From Verrucomicrobiota bacterium (lineage in GTDB: Bacteria; Verrucomicrobiota; Verrucomicrobiia; Limisphaerales; JAFGQR01): a stretch of DNA of 64,000 bases. The notes under the pieces were generated by a model. It worked only from the letters and a program-made list of their open reading frames with translations, made no database searches and was not told where the DNA came from. This document shows, one piece after another, positions 26,947-34,252 of the stretch. The position numbers and the translations under genes are program-made. The stretch lies in assembly GCA_016935555.1 (NCBI GenBank), contig JAFGQR010000041.1, positions 1 through 64,000 on the forward strand, in the 5' to 3' direction. Every line of letters begins with the position of its first letter. Position 1 is the stretch's first letter.

Positions 26947-27890
26947 GGCTGGCTGCGCTTGGTGCCGCCGGTCGCGGCGCCGATCGGCGCCCCCGCCCTC
27001 TCGGGCGCGCGGACGCCTTTCAGCAGGTTCAAAGGCGAGGTCTGGGTGTCGAGAATCAAGACGGCCTTGTCGTTGACAAACGCCTCAAGCGCCCGAAGCC
27101 GCAAAATAAAGTTCGCCAGCTCCGGGTCCTGCTCGAAAATGGCGAAGGTTTTCGCCGCCTCGCTCTCGCCCTGGGCGCGAATCCGCGTCGCCCGGGCGTC
27201 GGCGTCGGCCAGCATCTTCGCGCTCTCCGCGTCGGCTGCCGACCGGATGTCGCTGGCCTGGCGGTCGCCTTCGGACTGGATGGTGCTCACCTGAAGCTGG
27301 CGCTCCTTCCGCATCTGGTCGAACACGGACTCCGTAACGCTTTCCGGGAGGCCGAGTTTTTGGATGCCGAGGAACTTGACGTCGATGCCGTAGTTGTTGA
27401 GGCGGACCTCGGCTTTGACGCGCTCGAGAATTTCCTGCTCGATGGCGGTGAACTGCAGCACCTTTTCGTCTGCGGACACAAAATGCGCGAACGGATGCTG
27501 GCCGACAACGCTGCTGTAGGAGTTGCGCAGCAGGTCTTCGAGGCTTTCCTCCGCAAGGCGGATGGAGTCGCCAAAGCGCGGGAAGAAAAGCTTGGGATCG
27601 TTCAGCGTCCAGCCCACATACACCGCAATCAGCAAGTTGTAGCCGTCGGCCGTGAGCATCTGCTCGAACCTGCTCTCCAGGTTGTGAATGCGCTGGTCGA
27701 ACTTGTAGACCTTCTGGATCGGCCAGGGCCACTTCAGGTGGGCCCCGGGCCCCGTCGGCTCGCCCGTGGCCTTGCCGAAGGTGGTGACAATGGCGACCTG
27801 GCTCTTGCGCACCTGATAGACGAACAACAGCAGCACAAAGACCATTAACAGCAGAACGCCAACAAGGATGGTCAGGGGATTGCGTTTCAT
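26943..27890 (-). CDS. SPFH/Band 7 protein, HflC-like
   Basis: The 315-residue product starts at ATG 27890 with an N-terminal helix (LTILVGVLLLMVFVLLLFVY). The Band 7 domain follows (VRKSQVAIVTTFGKATGEP, GAHLKWPWPIQKVYKFD), then helices ending in an Ala/Glu-rich coil. HflC-type features such as NYGIDVKFLGIQKLGLPESV are clear. It is the middle of three consecutive SPFH genes and overlaps the next by 4 nt. A hetero-oligomeric cage with its neighbours is the likely arrangement. Confidence 0.9.
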   Translation of the reverse strand: MKRNPLTILVGVLLLMVFVLLLFVYQVRKSQVAIVTTFGKATGEPTGPGAHLKWPWPIQKVYKFDQRIHNLESRFEQMLTADGYNLLIAVYVGWTLNDPKLFFPRFGDSIRLAEESLEDLLRNSYSSVVGQHPFAHFVSADEKVLQFTAIEQEILERVKAEVRLNNYGIDVKFLGIQKLGLPESVTESVFDQMRKERQLQVSTIQSEGDRQASDIRSAADAESAKMLADADARATRIRAQGESEAAKTFAIFEQDPELANFILRLRALEAFVNDKAVLILDTQTSPLNLLKGVRAPERAGAPIGAATGGTKRSQP

Positions 27891-27919
27891 GGGATGCGTG
27901 AGGCGTGATCTGAGATGCG

Positions 27920-29824
27920 TCACTCGGCGGGCGGTTTCACGTCCGCCGGCGGCAGCGCGACGTTCAGCAGGTCTTCGCGGATTCTGTCTTCCAGGTTGAA
28001 TTGAAGCACGTCTGCCGTGTTCGTGGTCGCCAGCACGTACTTCCGGGCACGCCGGCTGCCTTCGACCAGCGTCTTCAAATAGGCCCGCTGCGCATAGACC
28101 GCCGGCGCCGCCCGAAAGGCCGCAACCTGGTTCGTATACAAGTCCGCCCGGGCCTGCGCCCTCGACTCCAGCCGCCGCTGGTCCGCTTCGGCCTGCTGCG
28201 TACGCCGGTGCGTCTCGGCCCCCGCCAGCGCGTTGGTTTCCACCGCATGCGCCCTGGCCGCCAACACCGTCGCCTCCCGCTTGTGCCGGGCGCTGACCAC
28301 TTCCTCGTAGGCAGGAGCGATTTTGATCGGGGGATGGATGTCCTGAAGGCCGACAAACAGGATGTTCACGCCGAGCTGGAACTCGTCGGCCCGGGCCTGG
28401 ATGCGGCGTCGCAGCTCCGCCGAAGCCCCAAACCGCCCGCGGGAAATCGTGTCTTCGAAATCCGCATTGACCAGGTAGCGGACGACCTCGCGTGTGCCGA
28501 TGTGTTGGAGCAGGTCGCCGGGGGCGGTGTGCTGGTAGGCCCAGGCGCGCAGGTCGCGGATCTGGTAATGGACGGGGATGCTGGCGGCGAGCAGCTTGAC
28601 GGGGGGGCTCTCCTTGCGGTCGGCGCGCCGGGTGGCTGCAGGCTGCACCGGATCCCGGCTGGCCACCAGCAGCCGGAATTCCTGGTGCGTGTGTTTGATC
28701 GTCCACAAGGTGGCGCGCGGGGTGAGGCCATGGTCGTCATGCGCCCCCTCGACGTGCTTGCGCCCGACGATGAAGGTGTGGATCTGGCCGGTTCGGTAGC
28801 GATAGACCAGGTCGATGGGCCAGGGCAGCTTCAGATGCGCGCCGGCCTCCAGCACCCCGTCGCCCACGGGACGGCCGAAGCGCTCCACCAGCGCCTGTTC
28901 GCCCACCTCCACAAACACCAGGCACGTCGACGCCAGCAACAACCCCACCTGCACCAGCACCAGCAACACCAGCCGCTGCTCCAGAAACTTGTAAAACCAC
29001 GTCTCGGACACCTTGAACCCAAACTGGTAATCCAACGCGTGCGCCGCCGTGCTGAAAATGCCCTCCGGCCGGCTCAGCAGGCCGACCAGCCGGCTCTCGT
29101 ACAACAACCGCTCCACCTTGCCCTTCACCCGCGGCCGGTAGATCTCCAGGACCAGGGTGATGACGTTTTCGACGGCCAGCAGCGCCAGCAGGATGCACAA
29201 CGCCCGCGCCAGCACCCGGTCCGTCCGGGGAAAACCCGCCTCGGCGGCGATGATGCCGGCCATCACCAGCGCGAGCAGGTAGGCGCCCAGCAGCAGGTAG
29301 CTCGCGCCCGGGCCCAGCAGGCGCTGGTGTTCAAGGCGCGCCAGCCCCGCGGCATACTTGCCCAGGATGAACAATACCAGGGCCAAAAGCGCCAGAATCG
29401 CCAGCACCACCAGCGGTTGCCGCAACGGCACCGCAACCGGCCCGTCCAGCCACCGCCAAAACCACCACCCACTCCCCGCCTGCAACACAAACAGCAGCAC
29501 CGCAAACCCGGGCACGAAAAACCGCTCGAACTGCTCCCGTGACCGCCTGGCCGGAAACGCCTCCGCCGCCTCCCGGTCGAACAGACCCGCACTCTTGCCG
29601 CCCCGGGTCAGTTCGTCGAACTCGAGCTGCTCGAGCCGTTCCCGCTCCTCAAGCCCCATTTGAAACCAGCTCACGGCCGCGACCAGCACCGCCATGACCA
29701 GCCATGCCGCAGCCACCTGGCCGGCCAGCACATCCCCGTGCCGGGCCGCCGCGAAGGCCGCCACCCCCACCCCCACCAACACCAGCACGTTGATCAGCCC
29801 GTTCTTTTGCAGGTTCCGTTCCAT
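27920..29824 (-). CDS. Polytopic membrane region fused to an SPFH/Band 7 domain (HflK-like)
   Basis: This 634-residue protein joins about 300 residues with some seven predicted membrane helices to a Band 7 domain that starts VEVGEQALVERFGRPVGDGV and continues with GAHLKLPWPIDLVYRYRTGQ. The C-terminal coil (about 510-600) is rich in Ala, Glu and Arg. Standard HflK has a single helix, so the N-terminal module is extra. ATG 29824 is preferred to GTG three codons upstream. The next SPFH gene begins 29 nt downstream. A 104-nt gap with a GTTTC-like microsatellite separates it from the permease upstream. Confidence 0.85.
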   Translation of the reverse strand: MERNLQKNGLINVLVLVGVGVAAFAAARHGDVLAGQVAAAWLVMAVLVAAVSWFQMGLEERERLEQLEFDELTRGGKSAGLFDREAAEAFPARRSREQFERFFVPGFAVLLFVLQAGSGWWFWRWLDGPVAVPLRQPLVVLAILALLALVLFILGKYAAGLARLEHQRLLGPGASYLLLGAYLLALVMAGIIAAEAGFPRTDRVLARALCILLALLAVENVITLVLEIYRPRVKGKVERLLYESRLVGLLSRPEGIFSTAAHALDYQFGFKVSETWFYKFLEQRLVLLVLVQVGLLLASTCLVFVEVGEQALVERFGRPVGDGVLEAGAHLKLPWPIDLVYRYRTGQIHTFIVGRKHVEGAHDDHGLTPRATLWTIKHTHQEFRLLVASRDPVQPAATRRADRKESPPVKLLAASIPVHYQIRDLRAWAYQHTAPGDLLQHIGTREVVRYLVNADFEDTISRGRFGASAELRRRIQARADEFQLGVNILFVGLQDIHPPIKIAPAYEEVVSARHKREATVLAARAHAVETNALAGAETHRRTQQAEADQRRLESRAQARADLYTNQVAAFRAAPAVYAQRAYLKTLVEGSRRARKYVLATTNTADVLQFNLEDRIREDLLNVALPPADVKPPAE

Positions 29825-29865
29825 CGCGATCACACCCTGTCAGCCCAATCTTCCACGTTCACGTC

Positions 29866-29938
29866 GCTTCCGTTTCATCCTGTTTCGGTCCGTTTCGTTT
29901 CGTTTCGGTCCGGCCCGGTCCGTTCCGGTCAGTTCAGT
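29866..29938. repeat. Degenerate GTTTC/GGTCC microsatellite
   Basis: A low-complexity tract made of GTTTC, GGTCC and related pentamers fills most of the gap between permease and SPFH gene and runs into the permease stop codon (29929-29931). Slippage could alter the spacing between the two genes. Confidence 0.55.
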
Positions 29939-30888
29939 TCCCGGTCTTCAAACAGGTACAGCGCCGCGGCCAGCACCGCGCCGATATACGCCGCCACGTA
30001 GGCGCACGCGTTGCCCAAATACGACCACGGAATCCGCTTGCCTTCCTCCAGCGCGTCGGCCACCCACATCAGCTGCCAGTTGGGCACCACCGCGTAGGCC
30101 GCCGTCGCCCACCACGAGCCCCGCGCCGCGCGCCCCTCGAACAGGTAATCGGCCATGAGCCCCAACAGAAAAAAAGCGGTGCACACCGCCAGCGTCGCGA
30201 TCAGCTCCAGGCGCGTCGAACACAACAGCGCCAACGCCGCCAGCACCCAAACCGCAAACAAAACCAGCACCGCCGCCGGCACCATCCGCCAGTCCACACC
30301 CGCCCCGAACGACTGCCACCGCCCTTGCTTGTCAAGAAATCCAATGACCACAAACGCCAGCGTCGCCATGAGCACCAGGCTCAACACCCCGTCCGAAACG
30401 AACGGGCGTCTCAGGAAATAATTGCTGAAGCCACCCATCGCGTAGGCCAGGGCGAGCGCCGCGCAAAACAGCCCCAGCGCCAGCCAATCCGTGTCCCCGT
30501 AGGCGTCATACCCCATCCGGCTCGCCAGCAGCACCGCCAGCCCGTTCACATACGACAGCACCGTGAGCGCCGCCGTCACCCCCGCATATTTCGCCAGCAG
30601 GAACTCCAGGCGGCTGACCGGCTTCGCCAGCACCGCCAGCGCCGTCCCGGTGCGGATTTCGCGGGCGACGGCGTTCGAGGCGCACAGCACGGCGCCGAGC
30701 AGGCCGGAGAGCAGCATGACCGCCAGCGCGCTTTCCTTCACCAGCTTCGGATCGTCGCCGAACCCGAAGTAGGGGATGCTGGCCAGAAACACCACAAACA
30801 CCGCCGAAACCGTCGTCAGCAGCAGGAACACCGGCTGGCGCACCAACTCCATGAAGGCGTTCGTCGCAATCGTCGCAAATGGTCTCAT
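29929..30888 (-). CDS. ABC-2 type transporter permease
   Basis: This 319-residue integral membrane protein has about six helices and a typical ABC-2 permease start (FATIATNAFMELVRQPVFLLL) and loop (NAVAREIRTGTALAVLAKPVSRLEFLLAKY). It is the first gene of the minus-strand SPFH/P-type ATPase block. No ATP-binding gene adjoins it directly; the ATPase encoded at 22322-23542 is the obvious partner, shared with the second permease. A good promoter lies just upstream (30907-30934). Confidence 0.85.
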   Translation of the reverse strand: MRPFATIATNAFMELVRQPVFLLLTTVSAVFVVFLASIPYFGFGDDPKLVKESALAVMLLSGLLGAVLCASNAVAREIRTGTALAVLAKPVSRLEFLLAKYAGVTAALTVLSYVNGLAVLLASRMGYDAYGDTDWLALGLFCAALALAYAMGGFSNYFLRRPFVSDGVLSLVLMATLAFVVIGFLDKQGRWQSFGAGVDWRMVPAAVLVLFAVWVLAALALLCSTRLELIATLAVCTAFFLLGLMADYLFEGRAARGSWWATAAYAVVPNWQLMWVADALEEGKRIPWSYLGNACAYVAAYIGAVLAAALYLFEDRELN

Positions 30889-30906
30889 GCCGAGCGGATG
30901 ACGGTC

Positions 30907-30934
30907 ATCATAACCATACGACGGCGTTTGCCAA
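30907..30934 (-). promoter_or_regulatory. Putative promoter of the SPFH/P-type ATPase block
   Basis: On the minus strand TTGGCA (30934-30929) and TATGAT (30912-30907) are spaced 16 nt, close to the sigma-70 consensus. Transcription should start about 12 nt before the permease ATG at 30888. It is the strongest promoter-like match I noticed in the window. Confidence 0.6.
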
Positions 30935-31024
30935 TGGTATATTCCCGCGGAACCTCAGCCCCGCCCCACCGCGGCGACGCCGAAATCGCACGCCGCCGCC
31001 TTCATCCGCGAGCGCGGGCGTCTT

Positions 31025-31166
31025 ACGCGGGCGGGTAACGGTTCAGGTCAACCGCTAATGAACGCGAATACACGCGAATAGAAGACGGGCAACTCCGAGC
31101 ACAATCCCCAAATCCGCGTCCATTCGTCCATTCGCGGTTCGCCACCTGAATCGTCACGCGGGCGGG
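31025..31166. mobile_element. MITE-like inverted-repeat element with 11-bp flanking direct repeats
   Basis: ACGCGGGCGGG occurs at 31025-31035 and again at 31156-31166. The 120 bp between them are a long imperfect inverted repeat: 31038-31079 pairs with 31112-31153, including the cores AACCGCTAATG and CATTCGCGGTT. The flanking repeats look like a target-site duplication. The right copy encodes the last residues and stop of the TIM-barrel gene; the left copy reads as a duplicate of the same gene end with TAA. There is no transposase inside, so it would be non-autonomous. Confidence 0.6.
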
Positions 31167-32035
31167 AACACGCTCTTGAGAAATTTCAGGTGCGCCTGGT
31201 AATCGGTCACGAGGTCCTTGGGCGCGGCGGCTTCGATCTGAATCCAGCCGCGGTAGCCGATGTCGTCGATGGCCTCGCGCACCTTGTGAAAATCCACGCG
31301 GCCGCGGCCCAGCATGTGGCCGGCGTCCTTGGCGTGGAACTCGCACACCCTGCCCTTCAGCAGCCGGATTTCCCGGTAGATGTCGTAACCCTTGTCGGTC
31401 GAGTTGCCCACGTCGTAATACACCTGCACCGCCGGCGATTTCACCCGGTCCAGGATGCCAAGGTTCTCCTCCGCGCTGAGATAGTTTTCGAGGCCGAGAA
31501 TGACCCCGGCCTTTTCCGCCCGCGGCGCGATCTCCTGCAGCGCGCCCACGGTGCGGTCGATGCCTTCCTTGTCGTCTTTGAGGTCGCCTTTGTAAAACTG
31601 CGCGATCAACACGACGTTCACCCCCAGCGCCCTCATCACCGGGATCGAGTCGACCAGCCAGAGCGCCGCCCGCGGATCGCTTTTCAGGGGGATGTTGTTC
31701 ATCTCGCCGATCGCCAGGCTGGCGATGGCCACCCCGGTCCGGCGCGATGCCTCCAGATACGCCTGCTGCACCGCCGCCTGCCGCAGGTGCATCCGGTTCG
31801 CCGCGGTGCCCAGGCTGACCTGCACCCCGTCCAGACCAATTTGTTTCGCCAAGTCGAACGCGTCCACATTCATCCGCCGCAGCGACCAGTCGCACGCCCC
31901 GATCTTGAATCCGCGTCGCCCGGGCTGGGCAAGGAGCGGAGCGAAGGCCGAGGCGGCGGCGCAGGCCGCCGCAAACCGCGTCGCCCGGGTGACCATCTGG
32001 CGCCGGCTGAGGACGGGAGCATTGGGATGCTTCAC
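31154..32035 (-). CDS. Tat-exported sugar phosphate isomerase/epimerase-like TIM-barrel protein
   Basis: The 293-residue protein belongs to the xylose-isomerase-like TIM-barrel family. Segments such as GACDWSLRR, LGLENYLSAEENLGILDRV, VQVYYDVGNSTDKG, CEFHAKDAGHMLGRGRVDF and GYRGWIQIE carry the expected metal-binding Glu, Asp and His residues. The start is uncertain; GTG 32035 gives a twin-arginine-type leader (SRRQMVTRATRFAAACAAAS), a common arrangement for this family in Planctomycetes and Verrucomicrobia. The substrate is unknown. Its stop codon sits at the edge of the MITE-like element. Confidence 0.82.
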   Translation of the reverse strand: MKHPNAPVLSRRQMVTRATRFAAACAAASAFAPLLAQPGRRGFKIGACDWSLRRMNVDAFDLAKQIGLDGVQVSLGTAANRMHLRQAAVQQAYLEASRRTGVAIASLAIGEMNNIPLKSDPRAALWLVDSIPVMRALGVNVVLIAQFYKGDLKDDKEGIDRTVGALQEIAPRAEKAGVILGLENYLSAEENLGILDRVKSPAVQVYYDVGNSTDKGYDIYREIRLLKGRVCEFHAKDAGHMLGRGRVDFHKVREAIDDIGYRGWIQIEAAAPKDLVTDYQAHLKFLKSVFPPA

Positions 32036-32270
32036 GGGACGAACTATGAGGTTCGCGCGGCAAACTTCAAGGGCCAATGTTCTCCCATGAGCGCACGAGG
32101 CGCGGCCGCATGCTTCTGCTTGCCCGGGGCACGCTCCCTGTCCTAGCCTGACGCCGTCCCGTAGGATCCCATGAACGCCCGTGGGCCCGGCCGGGGGCTG
32201 CCGCACCGCCGGCCCGCCGCAACATCGCCGCCGCAGCCCGCCCGCCGCCCGGCCGACGGGCGACTGACCG

Positions 32271-32795
32271 ATGACCGAACAACCAGACCAATGCGCTGCC
32301 GATGAAATCCTGATGCGCGAGTTTCGCGACACGCTGGATGAAGGGGCATTCCATGTTCTGGCGTCGCGGTATTACGAACGGGCCGTGGGGATCGCCTCCG
32401 AGCGGCTCGGCGCCGCCGACGCGGCGCAGGATGCCGTTCAGGAAACCCTGATCCGCATCGTCAGGCACCGGCGGCGCTACAACCCGGCCAGGCCGTTTGC
32501 GCCCTGGTTTTTCGCCGTCTTGCGCCACGTGTGCGCCGACCTGCAACGGCGGGAGCGGCGCCGCCGCAGGACGCTGGACGAGTTCGCCGCCGCCGCTTCC
32601 GTGCCGGAGACGGACAATGCGGCGTGGGAATTTGTGGCGGATCTGACCGTCGGGCTCGCGCCGGCCGACAGCGAATTGCTCGCGTTGCGTTACACGGAGG
32701 AGCTGTCGCTCGGCCAGATCGCACGCCACCTGGACTGCTCGCTGGAGGCGGCGAAGAAGCGGCTCCAGCGCCTCCTCAAACGGCTCAGACCCTGA
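32271..32795 (+). CDS. ECF-type RNA polymerase sigma factor
   Basis: This 174-residue alternative sigma factor has region 2 (FHVLASRYYERAVGIASERL, then DAVQETLIRIVRHRRRYNP and PWFFAVLRHVCADLQR) and region 4 (ELLALRYTEELSLGQIARHL, then CSLEAAKKRLQRLLKRL). It is transcribed away from the TIM-barrel gene. The next gene encodes a membrane protein with a propeller domain, which may be its regulator. It heads the plus-strand run leading to the TonB system, which it may control. Confidence 0.92.
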   Translation: MTEQPDQCAADEILMREFRDTLDEGAFHVLASRYYERAVGIASERLGAADAAQDAVQETLIRIVRHRRRYNPARPFAPWFFAVLRHVCADLQRRERRRRRTLDEFAAAASVPETDNAAWEFVADLTVGLAPADSELLALRYTEELSLGQIARHLDCSLEAAKKRLQRLLKRLRP

Positions 32796-32916
32796 CGAGA
32801 CGCCGCGTGTCCCCTTTTCGCGTTCCGGAGCGTATTAGCTAGTGGAATCGCAGGGACCGGCGGCGCCGCGGGCGCGATTGCGATCGGCGCGCCGGCCCGG
32901 CCGACGGACTTGACTG

Positions 32917-34128
32917 ATGAGCGGGCGCAGTCCCAACCGATTGGACACAATCTGGCCGCGCGTGCGGGCGGAGATCGACTCTGTTCGGCGCCGGGAAGGA
33001 CGCCGTCGGCGCGCCGCCCGTGTGGGGTTGTCCGTGGCGGGCGGACTGGCGCTGGGGATGGCCGTTTGGGGGGGCGCCTTCGGCCGGCCAGGCGTGGGCG
33101 CGAGCCGGCGAACATTTCATGCGTGGCAGCTCCGGGACATCCGCGCCTCGCCCGGGATCTGCGCGGATTATCCGCTGGCGCAAGGGGAGTTGCTGGTGGT
33201 GATCCGCGCCGCGGGAAACCGGCAGCACCTGGCCGGGGTGGACCGGGGCAGCGGGCTGTTGCGCTGGTCGAACGAAATCGACTTCGCCCAATGCAGGCTG
33301 GCGGCGGATCGGGATCGGGTCTACGTGCTCGGGGCAACCCCCGGCGGCGCATGGCGCTGCGCCGCCTTCAAGACCCGAACCGGCGTTCCGTTGTGGAACG
33401 AACCCATCCCAGGTCAGCGGGGCGGCGCGCCGTCGACGCTGACGCTCCTGCCCGGGGGACTGGGCTGGACCGACGGCGGGCGGGTCGTGGTGCTGGCCCG
33501 GGACACGGGAAGGGTGCGGTGGCATAGGACGGTCGATTCGAGCCGTTGGCTGTCGGCGCCTGTCGCGCACGGTGGCACCCTGTGGGTGGCATCTCCCGAA
33601 CGGCTCCACGCCATCCGCCCGGACACCGGCGACCTGCGCTGGAGCCAAACCCTCGCCGTCCCGGCCGCGTCAGGCTTCTCCCGGCCGTTGCTGACAGCCG
33701 GTCGCGGCCGGATCTACTGCGCGGCCCGCCGCCGGGAAGGCGCCGGCACGGTGTGGTGCGCCAGCGCCGAGACGGGCCGAATCGTGTGGACGCGGAACAC
33801 CGGGGTGCCGCTGAAGCTGGCCCTGCAGGGAGGATGGGTCTTCGTGAGATCGGAAGGGCTCAGCGCGTTCGACGCGCGCACCGGCCACATGCACTGGCGC
33901 GTGCCGGTCGGCGGCTGCGGCTCCATTTCCTTCAGCCATGACCGCATTTACCTCGTCGACGCCCGCCAGCGCGGGCGGGTGATGGCGCTGGACCGCCGGA
34001 CCGGCCGCAGTGTGTGGTCCCGCCCGCTCACCGCGTCGTGCAACGGGATTGTGGTTTGCGGCCCGATGGCCTTCCTGAGCGGCAACAACCGAACCTTGTA
34101 TGCGTTTCCACTCAACAAACACTCCTAG
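32917..34128 (+). CDS. Membrane-anchored PQQ-like beta-propeller protein, candidate anti-sigma/sensor
   Basis: The 403-residue product has a basic cytoplasmic N-terminus of about 35 residues, one transmembrane helix (VGLSVAGGLALGMAVWGG), and an external domain with repeated PQQ-type blades (VDRGSGLLRWSNEI, KTRTGVPLWNEPI, ARDTGRVRWHRT, AETGRIVWTRN, DRRTGRSVWSRP). The order sigma factor then single-pass membrane protein is typical of sigma/anti-sigma pairs, but no known anti-sigma domain is recognisable in the short N-terminus, so that role is inference. BamB-like envelope scaffolding is an alternative. Confidence 0.75.
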   Translation: MSGRSPNRLDTIWPRVRAEIDSVRRREGRRRRAARVGLSVAGGLALGMAVWGGAFGRPGVGASRRTFHAWQLRDIRASPGICADYPLAQGELLVVIRAAGNRQHLAGVDRGSGLLRWSNEIDFAQCRLAADRDRVYVLGATPGGAWRCAAFKTRTGVPLWNEPIPGQRGGAPSTLTLLPGGLGWTDGGRVVVLARDTGRVRWHRTVDSSRWLSAPVAHGGTLWVASPERLHAIRPDTGDLRWSQTLAVPAASGFSRPLLTAGRGRIYCAARRREGAGTVWCASAETGRIVWTRNTGVPLKLALQGGWVFVRSEGLSAFDARTGHMHWRVPVGGCGSISFSHDRIYLVDARQRGRVMALDRRTGRSVWSRPLTASCNGIVVCGPMAFLSGNNRTLYAFPLNKHS

Positions 34129-34252
34129 CGAGCCGCGGGCTCAAACCCACCCCGGCACGTCTCAATCGCCCACCCCGGCACCTGCCGAGCCCGTGACCGG
34201 TTTGCAGTCGCAGAAACCCCAACCTCTCAACGATTCCAAACCTCAACCCCCC

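Noticed and set aside
26943-27890. Functional HflC partner of FtsH
   Set aside because: Sequence supports the SPFH family only. Neither ftsH nor an FtsH-like gene is in the window, and the genes are embedded in a pump/exporter block.
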